This document shows positions 40,550 through 50,987 of a stretch of DNA of 64,000 bases, piece by piece; the stretch's first letter is position 1; each line of letters starts with the position of its first letter. Source of the stretch: Balaenoptera acutorostrata (taxonomy: Eukaryota; Chordata; Mammalia; Artiodactyla; Balaenopteridae); NCBI RefSeq assembly GCF_949987535.1, contig NC_080082.1, forward strand, positions 30,912,011-30,976,010, read 5' to 3'. Below the pieces are notes generated by a model. The model worked only from the letters and a program-made list of their open reading frames with translations, ran no database searches and was not told where the DNA came from. Both the position numbers and the translations under genes were made by a program.

Positions 40550-40763
40550 TAGTTTCGTGGTGAAAGCTTGGATTCTGGAGCCAAACTGCCTGCCACTGAC
40601 TAGCTGGGTGTCCTTGGGCAAGTGACTTAATCTCTCTGGGCTTCCAATACCTGTAACTGATCTATAAAATACCAATAACAGCACCTTGCATACATGGTTG
40701 CTGTGAAGTTTCAATGAGGTAATTACATATAGAGAGAGAAAGAGTATTTAAAACAAAGCCAAG
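40550..40763 (+). repeat. MIR SINE
   Basis: GGATTCTGGAGCCAAACTGC, ACTAGCTGGGTGTCCTTGGG, GACTTAATCTCTCTGGGCTT and GGTTGCTGTGAAGTTTCAAT are sense MIR. It ends at a MaLR LTR. Confidence 0.88.
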
Positions 40764-41149
40764 TGTATTAGTCTGCTCAGGCTGCCGTAATAAAATACAT
40801 AGACTGAGTACCTTAGACAACAGAAGTCTATTTCTCATAGTTCTGGAGGCTGGGAAGTGCAAGATCAAGACGCTGGCCAATTTAGTTCCTGGTGAGGCCC
40901 CTCTTCCTGGCCTGCAGACAACTGCCTTCTCACTGCATCTTCACTCGGCCTCTGTGCTCAAAAGGAGAGAGAAATTCAATGTCTCTTCCTCTTCTTGTAA
41001 CCAACCCTGTTGGGTTAGGGCCCCACCCTTATGACCTCATTTAACCTTTACCACCTCCCCACAGGCCCGATATGGAAATAGAGTCACATTGGGGGTTAGA
41101 ATTTCAACATGTAAATTGGGGTGGGGAGGGTACGACTCAGTCCATAGCA
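40764..41149 (-). mobile_element. solo LTR of the MaLR group
   Basis: Antisense: TGTATTAGTCTGCTCAGGCT, TTTCTCATAGTTCTGGAGGC, TGGGAAGTGCAAGATCAAGA, GTTAGGGCCCCACCCTTATG, ACCTCATTTAACCTTTACCA and a CCATAGCA end. It begins TG and ends CA. The 5 bases on each side (CCAAG, GCAAG) match at four positions, as expected of an old LTR target duplication. No viral gene is next to it. Confidence 0.8.
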
Positions 41150-41154
41150 GCAAG

Positions 41155-41320
41155 CACACAACATGTTCTACAAGTGCTACCACCCTTATCATCACCATTA
41201 TTACCCCAGTTCACGCGAGAATGCTGAGGCCCAGAGAAGCTACAATACTTGCCCAGAAAAGTGGCAGAGTCCAGATCTGAACCCAGCCCTTGGCTGTAAC
41301 CAGATGCTAAATGCTTGACT
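41155..41320 (-). repeat. MIR SINE fragment
   Basis: TATCATCACCATTATTACCC, AATGCTGAGGCCCAGAGAAG, CTTGCCCAGAAAAGTGGCAG and TCCAGATCTGAACCCAGCCC are antisense MIR. Confidence 0.8.
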
Positions 41321-41790
41321 CTTCCCACCAGATCTCACGGGCTCTTGATCTCCTGCCAGGTACTCACTGAGTGCTCTTTGACCAATGGCCACTCTCATGG
41401 GCACTAGAGAAATGGTCACACCTCTTGGCCAGCAAGCCAAGATTGTCAGGTTGTGGGCACAGGATGGGTGCCAAGCCCCGGGGAGCCACGGCTCAGGGAG
41501 TTGGAGAAGGTCTCCCTCTTCTTTGTCCACCCCCTGGAACCCTATATCTTCATACTGGTTCCTTCCCTGGCCCTATGTTAGCTGCTTGCAAGGTAAGGCC
41601 AGAATTTGGTCGGGTAGGAAAAAGGAAAAGCCACAGCCACGGCTCCCCGTCAATGAGGCTCCACGTATCACCTCAAGAGCTGGACAAGGTTGACCTGAAC
41701 GAAATTCTCTTCTTGCCTTAATTGTATAGGAAAGAGTCAGACGCCATCTCTGCCCCAAACTAGGCTCTGGCGGTAAGGCAAGTAGCAGAC
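41321..41790. other. unassigned sequence
   Basis: I see nothing assignable. Frames of 96-116 aa on both strands show no domain. Confidence 0.35.
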
Positions 41791-42480
41791 ATCTGCCTGT
41801 CCGGCACCCATCCCATTCTTCTGGAAACAGCATCTGGTGTTGCTTTCGGGAACCATCCATCACACATTCTGTCCATGCAGTTTGAGTGGGGCCAGCTCTA
41901 AGCCGTTCTGTGACCTCAGCCTGACCAGTCTGAGCATTACATCTCCGATCCACGTTAGCGTTAGTAAGTCTGCCACTAACGCTCAAAATAAGAATTGGCT
42001 GAAGGGTCGAAACATCATGCTTCGGTGTTTGGATGTGTGGAGTATTGGAATAAATGCCAGGATTAGGATTGAGAGCAGCAGGGCCAACACTCCTCCTAGC
42101 TTGTTGGGGATTGACTCTGGATACTGGAGTTGACTCAGGGATGGGCATATGTCCAAATCTGGGCAAACCAGAGCAAAACAGAGTCAACTCCAGGATTATC
42201 ATTAGCGAGATCAGGAAAGAAACATTCTTTTCATTGGTCTTGTGACTGAGGGTACAGGAGGTCAGCCTGGAGCAGCTAGTCGCCATCTTGCTACCAAGAG
42301 AATGGAGCCAAAGAAAGAAAAGCAGAGCTGAGACAGGCCAGAGGAAGACAGAGTCCCAGTGACATTGTCTTAGCCCCTGGATATAGCTGTGCCTGAAGCA
42401 GTCTTCTAGGACATTATAGTTAACTAAGGCAAAATATTTCCTCTCTTGCTAGTTTGACTTGGGTTTGGGTAACTTGCAAA
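41790..42480 (+). repeat. old L1M-type repeat with internal fold-backs (family uncertain)
   Basis: The right part (GCCATCTTGCTACCAAGAGA, GAGTCCCAGTGACATTGTCT, TAGCCCCTGGATATAGCTGT, GCCTGAAGCAGTCTTCTAGG, CTAGTTTGACTTGGGTTTGG) matches the 3' end of an old L1M-like repeat. The left part (41790-42230) is of uncertain family and carries two inverted repeats, at 41957-41983 and at 42124-42193. Confidence 0.55.
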
Positions 42481-43019
42481 AAACGCCTTTAAAACAGAGG
42501 GAAGAAAGGAATTAGAAATTCTGAATAGGGTCAGGGGTGTTCAGGAGCCAGCTTGCTCCCCGTGCTGGAGATGAGAGTCACGGCCTCTCCTTCAGCATCA
42601 GCCAGAGCTGTCTTCTAGAAACAGCAGAGTACTCCCCAAAGAAGCAGGGGGAAATACCACTGGCTTCAGTCACTGCCCCACCCATTGGCAGAATACGTTG
42701 ATTGACGGTCCTACCAAGAGCACCGCTGGTTGGGGAGGGGTGACGACCAGAAGTAAAACCAGTGGTCTTACCAGAAATGGAGGAGAAGGAGACAGAAGGA
42801 ATGGATATGCCAGACAACAAGGAAAACACCCAATGGCTATGGCAAGGGTCATCAGTGCTCCGGCTCAGGAAAGACTATTTTCCCAAGAATCGCAATTAAC
42901 TCTGTCTCTACTTATGCCTCATCAGGTGATAAGGAAGCATCTGTCAAAGCCCTGACAAAGTAGGGAAGAGGGTCAGTAGGAACAGCAGCCTCTGGAGCTG
43001 CATTATGGAGCTGACATCC
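42481..43019. other. unassigned sequence
   Basis: No gene or repeat is recognised. Confidence 0.35.
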
Positions 43020-43215
43020 TGGGCTGGGCAGTGAACTAAGCGTTTTGCACTCATGATTTCACCTCACTTCCTCACAGCCACACGAGGCGAGGGACTTTGC
43101 GGATGGAGAAACCGAGGCTCAGCTAAGGGACTCACCCGCACTCACGGCTCCCAGAGCCAGGATTTGATGGAGAGCTGTCAGACTCCCAAGCCCCGACAGT
43201 AATCCGCTGTGCCCC
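43020..43215 (-). repeat. MIR SINE
   Basis: GTGAACTAAGCGTTTTGCAC, GGATGGAGAAACCGAGGCTC, GCTAAGGGACTCACCCGCAC and GAGCCAGGATTTGATGGAGA are antisense MIR. Confidence 0.82.
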
Positions 43216-43689
43216 ACAGATTTCTCAGGGGCAGAACAGGAGCACAGGCGGGGGGAAATTGGGGCGAGATGATAAGGAGGAGGAAGAAAGGTAAGAGAAA
43301 GAGAAGGGGAGAGGGGAAAACTCAAGGAACCAACACGCTGAAACAGGAAACCAAGGCTGGGGATCTTGACTCCCAGGCAGCAGGCTTGTCCCTCTCACCA
43401 CCAGCACCCACCTTCTGGCCACCGGGCTCCCTCCAATCCCCATCTCCTCCCACGTTATGGCAGTAGGCACATGTGCCATTTGGTGAGAGAATCACAGAGA
43501 CCCAATGTCATTGGGGGCCATCTTATCACTGGTGCACGTCCCTAACGTGCTTGGGAGGAAGGGGTTGGCAGATATGGACAGCTGTATATGTTCATAACCT
43601 CATGGAATTTTCTAACTACCTTCTACTCTTCCCCCACCCTCCACCAGGTATCTGAAAACACAAAGGCCAAAATCGGGGAAAGCAGAACG
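43216..43689. other. unassigned sequence with purine tract
   Basis: A nearly pure purine run at 43268-43325 (AGGAGGAGGAAGAAAGG type) is the only clear feature. No gene is recognised. Confidence 0.4.
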
Positions 43690-43865
43690 GATTTCCCATT
43701 CACTGAGCACCTACTCAGGGCCAGGTGTTTTTCCAGCATTAACCCCAAGCCTCAGGAGAACCTTGAGAGGCGGGCACGCTGTCTCCATTTTACAGATGAG
43801 GAGACTGAGGCTGAGAACGATGTGCTGGGATTTGAGCTCACGTGTGGCTGATTCCAAAACCCCGA
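43690..43865 (-). repeat. MIR SINE
   Basis: CACTGAGCACCTACTCAGGG, CCATTTTACAGATGAGGAGA and CTGAGGCTGAGAACGATGTG are antisense MIR. Confidence 0.8.
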
Positions 43866-44089
43866 ATGGAAAGCTTGCAGGTGAGGAGCAGAGGTGGTTG
43901 CCAAGAAGCCCACCTTTCCCTCCTGCACGGGCACCAGGACCAAGGGCGCTGGGTGGCCTGGCCCCTGCTCTGTCTGCTGGGCACAGAGTCCATGACATCT
44001 GGAAACCTGCCTTTGCTAAGTGATGGCCTCACTTAACCAAGGTTTGTAAACGGGCACCCTGAGAGAAGAAACAGTCTTACCTCGCCAGA
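43866..44089. other. unassigned sequence
   Basis: I see nothing assignable in this stretch. Confidence 0.35.
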
Positions 44090-44300
44090 GCCCTGCTAAA
44101 ATCCCAGTAAGTCCATTGCGAGCTAGAGATTGAAGTGCGATTTTGGCATCTCTCCTCTGGTGTGGAAAGAGATTACACTGAGTCATATTTCAAAAAGGCA
44201 CGCCTGACACAGTATAATCTCTGGTCTTAACTCCCCCTGACCTTGAGAAAGCGGCAATAAAGCAGAGAAGCTGGCTGCAGTGCTTTGGAACAGAGATTCA
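44090..44300. promoter_or_regulatory. candidate conserved noncoding element
   Basis: A repeat-free stretch of even composition (GCGAGCTAGAGATTGAAGTG, GAGATTACACTGAGTCATAT). The call is by appearance only. Confidence 0.3.
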
Positions 44301-44584
44301 GACAATCAGGAGGAAGCCGGGCGGGTGGGAGAATCCCAGCAGGCCCTTGTGGGGCAGCGATGTTGCTGCGGGGACCACTCATGAACCAGTTCAGAAGTGG
44401 AGGCTTTACAGGAGTGGTGGGTTTCCTCTCCCACAGCCCCCATGTGGGACTGATGTGCAGCCTCTTCTTCCTGGGACCCCAGCTCTGCCCCTTCCCCAGC
44501 ACCTCCCTGGTTCAAGCCCCGAAGGACCCACCATGACCTCCTCTCATCTCTCCGCACATCTGCTTCCCCCCATCCCACCCACAG
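44301..44584. other. unassigned GC-rich sequence
   Basis: No gene or repeat is recognised. Overlapping frames on both strands lack domains. Confidence 0.35.
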
Positions 44585-44870
44585 CTTTTTCCAGTGACAA
44601 TAATGAAGCTGAAAATGTCGCCAGAAAAGGCATCGATCTGTTTATCTATCACTTGCTAATCAAAAGTTTCCTGCCTCCTGTTAAAATACCGATGATTTCC
44701 TTCGCGGAATCAAACGGGTCTGTTCTCAGAGCCTGAGCGCATCAATGGGGACAGTTTAATTACCACCTTCGATGCTCCTTCCCCGAATACCAATCTTTCC
44801 TGAGTTACATGATGAACACACATTGGGGGAAGGATTAAATCAAAAGGCAAGGAGTGACTCATTGTAGGGC
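44585..44870. promoter_or_regulatory. candidate conserved noncoding element
   Basis: About 290 bp, repeat-free, with GTTTAATTACC and GGATTAAATCAAAAGG words (homeodomain and TCF/HMG-like). It differs sharply in composition from the GC-rich sequence just before it. Confidence 0.38.
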
Positions 44871-45010
44871 ATCTTACATGGAATCAGGCTTCCCTACTGT
44901 GCTTTCCATCCCTTCCCGGGTCCCAGGCATTCCCAAGTATCCAGCCTGAGGAATTCCAGCACAGTCCAAGGGGGGGGCCCACTGTTTTACGCTCTGAGTC
45001 CCTTTGACAC
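44871..45010. other. unassigned sequence
   Basis: I see nothing assignable in this short gap before the MIR. Confidence 0.35.
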
Positions 45011-45011
45011 A

Positions 45012-45185
45012 TAATAAATGCTGTGGTTAAACCATGGGTTTTCGTGTCAAAAGCTGGTCTTACATTCCAGTCCTAGCTCTGGCCACTTAATTTCTAGGAG
45101 CCTCAGTTTTCCTGCATGTAAAATGGGAATATTAAATATCCATATAAAAGGCTGCTGTGAAGATTAAATCAAATGAAACAGGCAA
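45012..45185 (+). repeat. MIR SINE, first part of a split copy
   Basis: CATTCCAGTCCTAGCTCTGG, CCACTTAATTTCTAGGAGCC, TCAGTTTTCCTGCATGTAAA, GGCTGCTGTGAAGATTAAAT are sense MIR. It is cut by an L1 and resumes at 45619. Confidence 0.85.
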
Positions 45186-45603
45186 TGGATGGACTTGGAG
45201 GGTATTATGCTAAGTGAAATAAGTGAGACAGAGAAAGACAAATATAATATCACTCATATGTGGAATCTAAAAAATACAACAAACTGGTGAATACAACAAA
45301 AAAGACACAGAGTCACACACATAGAGAACAAACTAGTGGTTACCAGTGGGGAGAGGGAAGGGGGAAGGGGAAATATAGGGGAAATTAAGGGATACAAATT
45401 ATTATGTATAAAATGAGCTTCAAGGATATATTGTACAACACAGGGAATATAGCCCATCCTTTATAATAACTATAAATGGAGTGTAACCTTCAAAAATTGT
45501 GAATCACTATATTGTACATGTATAACTTATATAATATTGTACATCAACTATACTTCAATAAAAAAATAAAAATAAATTTTAAAAATTATTGATAGTCCTA
45601 AAA
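45186..45603 (+). repeat. L1 LINE 3' end inserted in a MIR
   Basis: TGGATGGACTTGGAGGGTAT, GCTAAGTGAAATAAGTGAGA, CACTCATATGTGGAATCTAA and CATCAACTATACTTCAATAA are L1 in sense. An exact 15-bp duplication AAATGAAACAGGCAA (45171-45185 and 45604-45618) flanks it. Confidence 0.95.
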
Positions 45604-45618
45604 AAATGAAACAGGCAA

Positions 45619-45680
45619 ACCTTGCTCACAGTGAGAGGTCAATTAATGAGCGCTGTTATTATCTTTATTCCCATTAAATA
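45619..45680 (+). repeat. MIR SINE, second part of a split copy
   Basis: GTCAATTAATGAGCGCTGTT and ATTATCTTTATTCC continue the MIR 3' end. Confidence 0.7.
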
Positions 45681-45729
45681 GATCAACAAGCAGACGTTTA
45701 TAATAGATTATATCATATTTTATTCCCTG

Positions 45730-46398
45730 AGAAAACCATAATTCAAAAAGAGTCATGTACCAAAATGTTCATTGCAGCTCTATTTACAATAGCCAGGACA
45801 TGGAAGCAACCTAAGTGTCCATTGACAGATGAATGGATAAAGAAAATGTGGCACATATATACAATGGAATATTACTCAGCCATAAAAAGAAACGAAATTG
45901 AGTTATTTGTAGTGAGGTGGATGGACCTAGAGTCTGTCATACAGAGTGAAGTAAATCAGAAAGAGAAAAACAAATACCGTATGCTAACACATATATATGG
46001 AATCTAAGAAAAAAAAAAAAAAAGGTCATGAAGAACCTAGGGGCAGGACGGGAATAAAGACACAGACCTACTAGAGAATGGACTTGAGGATACGGGGAGG
46101 GGGAAGGGTAAGCTGTGACAAAGTGAGAGAGAGGCATGGACGATATACACTACCAAATGTAAAACAGATAGCTAGTGGGAAGCAGCCGCATAGCACAGGG
46201 AGATCAGCTCTGTGCTTTGTGACCACCTAGAGGGGTGGGATAGGGAGGGTGGGAGGGAGGGAGATGCAAGAGGGAAGAGATATGGGGATATATGTATATG
46301 TATAGCTGATTCACTTTGTTATAAAGCAGAAACTAACACACCATTGTAAAGCAATTATACTCCAATAAAGATGTTAAAAAATAAAATAATAAAAAAAT
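45730..46398 (+). repeat. cetartiodactyl L1 3' end with ORF2 remnant
   Basis: Sense L1 from the end of ORF2 (AACCATAATTCAAAAAGAGT) to the 3' end (CCAATAAAGATGTTAAAAAA). The 80-residue frame at 45765-46007 is the ORF2p C-terminus. The 3' UTR has a G-rich purine tract at 46232-46261. The copy is close in sequence to the antisense copy at 25896-26741. Confidence 0.93.
45765..46007 (+). pseudogene. L1 ORF2p C-terminal fragment
   Basis: 80 residues including WKQPKCPLTDEWIKKMWHIY and YYSAIKRNEIELF, ending at a natural-looking stop. Endonuclease and reverse transcriptase domains are missing because of 5' truncation. Confidence 0.9.
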
Positions 46399-46469
46399 AA
46401 AATGCACCGCTAAACATTGATAAGTTTTTAAAATCTAGGATGTTATTATACAATGTAATAAACAGACTG

Positions 46470-46558
46470 TCTTCTTTATGCATCATTTTATGCCCAGTGC
46501 CTAGAACCACGCTGCTGCCCACAGGAGGGGTTTCATAAATTTGGAGAATGAATGATTA
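46470..46558 (+). repeat. L2 LINE 3' tail
   Basis: TGCCCAGTGCCTAGAACCAC, GGGTTTCATAAATTTGGAGA, ATGAATGA fit the L2 tail. Confidence 0.6.
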
Positions 46559-46965
46559 TAACAGGCACAGGGAATCACACGTAGTAACACACATGAACGC
46601 TGCTCCTGCCTGCCTGACTCCGCCGTGAAACGATGAAACACACTTGGTCCCTTACAGAGATGCTCAAATCTCCCCCGCCCCGCCTTTAACTCCCAAGCTG
46701 TCCTGCAGAAGGAGGCTGAGAACTTCCACGCCATCAACTGGCCCACGTAACAGGGATGACCAGAGTGGTGCCCGTTTCTCCCCTCTCCCACGGCCAAATT
46801 CATCTGACAGAAACAAATGACTCTTGTAAGATGCCATTTATGGAAAAGAATACACACAAAAATAATGCTTAGATTTTAGATTTTCAAAGAAAAAATAATA
46901 TTATTTATAAAAATAAAGAAAAATAATTCCCCTCTTCTGTCTGGAAAACAATAAGGTCCACGGCC
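46559..46965. other. unassigned sequence
   Basis: No gene or repeat is named. The end (46855-46930) is very AT-rich. Confidence 0.35.
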
Positions 46966-47002
46966 CCCCTTTCCCTCCTCCATCCCCCCCCCCCAGATCT
47001 TC

Positions 47003-47048
<46 letters not shown>

Positions 47049-47050
47049 CT
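46965..47050 (+). repeat. polypyrimidine tract with (CT)n
   Basis: A C run at about 46985-46995 is followed by about 23 pure CT units at about 46999-47045. The stretch is almost free of purines on the plus strand. Confidence 0.95.
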
Positions 47051-48419
47051 CACCCCCTTCTCTTCCTGCACTGCTAACCTCCCCCCCTTCCCATGTGGAT
47101 GGAGATTGGGTTTCCCCTGCAATTCATCACCTGCCCCTGATGCCAGGCTGGGCTCCTCAGTCAGAGAACCAGCTGGAAACCGTGTCCCCAAATCGCTGAC
47201 TCTCCCCTTTTGTTGCCAGTGACATCAGGAAGCATGACATTGTTTGAAGGTTAAACACGTCAAGCCCAGGATGGGGGGCCTGGGTCAGCCTTGGGGGTGG
47301 GGCTTTTCCGTGACGGTCCCGCTGACAGGCTTATCCCCGTGACAGATTCCTATCCTTCCATGAGCGTCGTGAGTGATGTCAGCAGGAGAAAAGAAGCTCT
47401 CCATCTATCCCTGAGAGTGCCCTGCCGGCACCCTGGGGCACAGGGGACCGCTCCTGTGGATGCTCTTCCAATCAAAATGCAGCCAGAGGGAACCTGAGAC
47501 TCGGTGCGTTTATCCATTCCCCACACGGAGCCTCTAACAAAAAACTAGATGCACCATTCTTCAAGGTCTTTTCCCCAAAAGATCGCAAAGCCCCTGCATG
47601 TGAGAATAGGGAGGAAGACACTTTTCTGGGGATTCTGCTAGAAGAGATGGTGCCACCCAACTCAATGCACTTGGGGTCAAGGCCGCCCCATAGGGACGCA
47701 CGGCCAGGACCATGGGCATATGTGCAGCGGTGACCACCCTCCAAGCAAGTAGTCCCACGGGAGAGCAGACAACTCAGCAGGCGATTACAACACAGCGTGA
47801 GATGCCGGGGATCAGGAAGGCCGGGGATGGCATGATACAGAGGGAATTTTCAGGAATCAGGCAGGGCTTTGGGGGTAGGTTGGGGGCTGTCCAGGGAAAC
47901 GCATCGCGTCCAAGGGCCAGGTCACCCCGGGCCTGGTGAGTCGTATTGCAGAGCTCCTCCTGAGGTCAATGGCCAACTATCGAAGCACTCTGAACAGCGA
48001 TGTGATCTTTGCCGTTCACTTGGGTCACAGAGTGGGTATTTGAGAAACGACCCCAGGAGGATGATGGTTTGGCTCCTGTGATGGGAGTGGCTCGCTCTCT
48101 TCCCATGAGCGACATTGACAACGATCTAGTAAGACAGCTAGTGAGGGCCGCACTGGGTCACTGGCGGCTCTCTGCCTCCCCCATCTGCCTGAACCTCCAC
48201 CTCTGGCCTCCACCCTGGTCTCTCTCCTTCAGGGCCCCCTCCCCCTCGGTCTGTATTTCCTCCCTCCCTCCCTCTGTCCCCTTTCTCCTCTGGCTCTGCC
48301 TCTCTCCCTCTCCCGCCACCCTCTTGCCCTGCTTCATTTCCTCTGTTTCTCAGTTCTCGGCCTCCCTAGATTCCCCACCTTCTCCGAACCTCCAGCGGCC
48401 ACAAACACAGGGAGCTGGA
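47051..48419. other. unassigned unique sequence
   Basis: No gene or repeat is recognised. 48225-48330 is pyrimidine-rich (CCTCCCTCCC type). The 142-aa frame at 48009-48437 runs through this low-complexity part. Confidence 0.4.
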
Positions 48420-48640
48420 GGTCATTTATTTTTGTGAGCTTCCCCCTGCCCCCCTTGGCCCGCACACAATTCCCACCCAGCTCATCATGTAAATATGGCC
48501 TTTCTGATACTCATTATCAATTTAAGGAACAAATCCCCTTCTCCGAGAGAGCTCCGAGCTGCATCAGAAACCTTTCCAGCCAAAGAGCACAAAAGGGCCT
48601 TTCACGCGGGCTGCCGGATCATCTATCTCCCACCCCTTGG
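48420..48640. promoter_or_regulatory. candidate conserved noncoding element
   Basis: CATCATGTAAATATGGCC has an octamer/forkhead-like core, and CATTATCAATTTAAGG follows. No repeat is recognised, and the composition shifts away from the pyrimidine-rich flank. Support is weak. Confidence 0.28.
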
Positions 48641-50070
48641 AGGCTGCGTGGCTGGGTGGGGAGGCCGACGGAGACGGGGCTCGAAGCCCCTCGAAAGTCT
48701 TTGTGTCTGTGGATCGCCCCATGCAGCAAACTCCTGGGCCAATCACGGCGAGTCAGAGGAAATGCGGGAGCCATCAGCTTTCTGTTCCTTCTTCCCTCTG
48801 TGGCCACCCCAGACACAAGCCAGGCTTCTCTTCAGGTCCCTGCCTGCGCAGCTCCGGCCACTAGGGCTCCAGCGGCCACCCCTTGGCCCATCCCAAGAGT
48901 TCCCTCCCTCTTCTGGTGATGGGCTAAGGACCCACTTTCAGCCAAAGATGGATCTCAGCCCACAGGAGGAGCAGCTCTGGGGCCCAGACACAGGCACCTT
49001 GCAAATTTTTTAAAAAAAGTGTTTACACATTTTATATTTTTTTTTGACAGCAGGGCGTCTGGCTTGGAACTGTACGCAGACACAGCTGGGCGAGGGACAG
49101 GACAACCTGCCAGGATGGAACACAGGCTTTCCAGAAGGTGGCCTCAGAGAAGCCGTTTCCCATGGCTGCAGCCCCAGAGCCTTTATCCCAGATTCCTGAC
49201 GCCCCAGGCCCACGAACCACCCAGGAGGAAACCCTCCAGACACCTCCCGACCCGCATTGCTGTCACAGCCATGGCTTCATGGCTGCTTAGGGAGGGGCAG
49301 CGGTTCCCCAAAGAGCCCATGACATGCTGGCTGACCACACCCGTCTGGGCACGTCTGAGGCCATGCTGTGTGCATTAGAGGCCCCCATTCGTGCAAACGT
49401 CATTGGACACGGTGGTCACCCAAGTCTGGTTCCCATTCTTAGAGCAATGCGCCACTGGCATCCAGAGGAAGGAGGGGGAGACCAGGTTGCTGGGGTGAAG
49501 GACACAGTCAGGGAGTGACACAGACAGATGGAGGTGGGGAGAGGGTGGGACAGAAAACTCAACACCCGCAAGTTCTTAGAAAATTTGGCCTTGGTGTCTG
49601 AAATGTGGTGAGCCTCCGCCCAAGTTGGCTCGTGTTATTCACTCCTGACAACCAGTGGATTCTCAAACCTCAATCCAGCGGAGAGGAGTTGACCCCTCCT
49701 GACCTTGAACCAGAGCGTCGTCCTGTGCTGTCGGAAGCCACAGCAACATATGGGGCTCTGGGGGCTCCTCCAGTGTCTGTCCCGGCCTTTGCTTTCCAGC
49801 GGATGGAAAGCCAGGTCCACAAAAGCCAGGCCTTCAAGAGCTGCTCTCTAGAAAGACCCACAGGCCCCTGTGCGTGTGCAGCTCCAGACCCCTGGGAAGC
49901 CAGCCTGCCTGACCCCAGGCCTCCCTTCCTCAGCCTCCGGCCTCTTCGGGCCTCCCCTCCAGGAGGACATGCGCTCTGGTGACACCATAAGGCAGTGCAG
50001 GGACCCTGCAGAGGTCAAGGCTGAACCGGGCTAAGAGGAGAAGGGGTCAACACTGGTTGGTACACAGTGC
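48641..50070. other. unassigned GC-rich unique sequence
   Basis: No gene or repeat is recognised. CpG is slightly raised at 48600-48770, but far from a CpG island. The frames at 48434-48919 and 48495-49013 overlap in different phases and have no domain. Confidence 0.4.
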
Positions 50071-50084
50071 CTAAGGGACACACT

Positions 50085-50227
50085 CAAACACACACACACA
50101 CACATCCACACACACACACACATCCACACACACACACAGACACACACACACAGACACACACACACAGACACACACACATACACACACACACAGACACACA
50201 CACATACACACACACACACACACACGC
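50085..50227 (+). repeat. (CA)n microsatellite with ordered variants
   Basis: CA repeats are interrupted by CATC, CAGA and CATA words. In 50130-50205 the interruptions recur about every 14 bases, giving a simple higher-order pattern. Confidence 0.95.
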
Positions 50228-50499
50228 AGGAGCCATGGTGTATGGCTGACAAGCTGGCCAAAGTAGCATGGACCCCTCCTTCTGGCCACACCCCGCTCCC
50301 TAAAGCCCTTCTTTGTTTAAAATGTGACACATATTTGGGATAAACAAGGGGAAAGAGACTCCAGAAAGCCTCTCCTCCATTCCCCTGTCTCAGGGCAAGA
50401 TTTTCGCCTCTCAGATTGTTACCTGCTCACCCTCCCGTTACAACTCCTGTGTCTCCTGTCGTAATGGTATCTCCCCAAATTCAGAAAATTAAGAACTAG
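50228..50499. other. unassigned sequence
   Basis: I see nothing assignable in this stretch. Confidence 0.35.
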
Positions 50500-50690
50500 A
50501 GCATCCTATGTAGGTACACACTACCAGGAATTTACCCTATGGATAGACCAGCCAAAATTTTCCAGAATATATTCATGGCAGCATTACTCACAACGGCAAA
50601 ATAACTGGATACAACTTTATGGTCCATTACCGGGGCCTGGCTGAGTACAAGGTCATGTATCCAGGACATTCCAACCAAGCAAGGACTGGA
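50500..50690 (+). repeat. L1M (L1ME-like) LINE fragment
   Basis: GGAATTTACCCTATGGATAG, ATATTCATGGCAGCATTACT, CACAACGGCAAAATAACTGG and CTTTATGGTCCATTACCGGG follow the end of ORF2 in an old L1M. Confidence 0.7.
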
Positions 50691-50985
50691 GCATTAAAGG
50701 CAATGCATCTCAGCCCCGCCTGCACAGAGCTCACAGGCCAGTGAGGGCGTGGCTGGTAACCAGGCAGGAAGGCTAAGTGAGCCTGGGAGGAATAGACCTG
50801 CAGTCCTGGAGTGGAAAGGAAGATCCTTGCTGCTCTTTATTCCGTCTCTCCCCAGCTGTGTACGGTATCTTTTCTTCTTTGACATCTCCATCGGTCCCCG
50901 CACCCAGAAGGCATAGCCACATCTATGTTGGGCAATTGGCAGCCAGGTATGAGCAACGGTGGGAAAGTCTCCAGGTTATGAAGAA
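50691..50985. other. unassigned sequence
   Basis: I see nothing assignable before the transposon copy. Confidence 0.35.
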
Positions 50986-50987
50986 TA

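Noticed and set aside
48600..48770. Possible CpG island and promoter
   Set aside because: Only about a dozen CpG in 170 bp, with no extension, no TATA or initiator context and no exon nearby.
48434..49013. Overlapping 161- and 172-residue frames
   Set aside because: They are in different phases of the same DNA. The sequence is pyrimidine- and GC-rich and neither shows a domain.
50031..50330. Cys/Val-rich frames on the minus strand
   Set aside because: They are translations of the (CA)n microsatellite and not a cysteine-rich protein.
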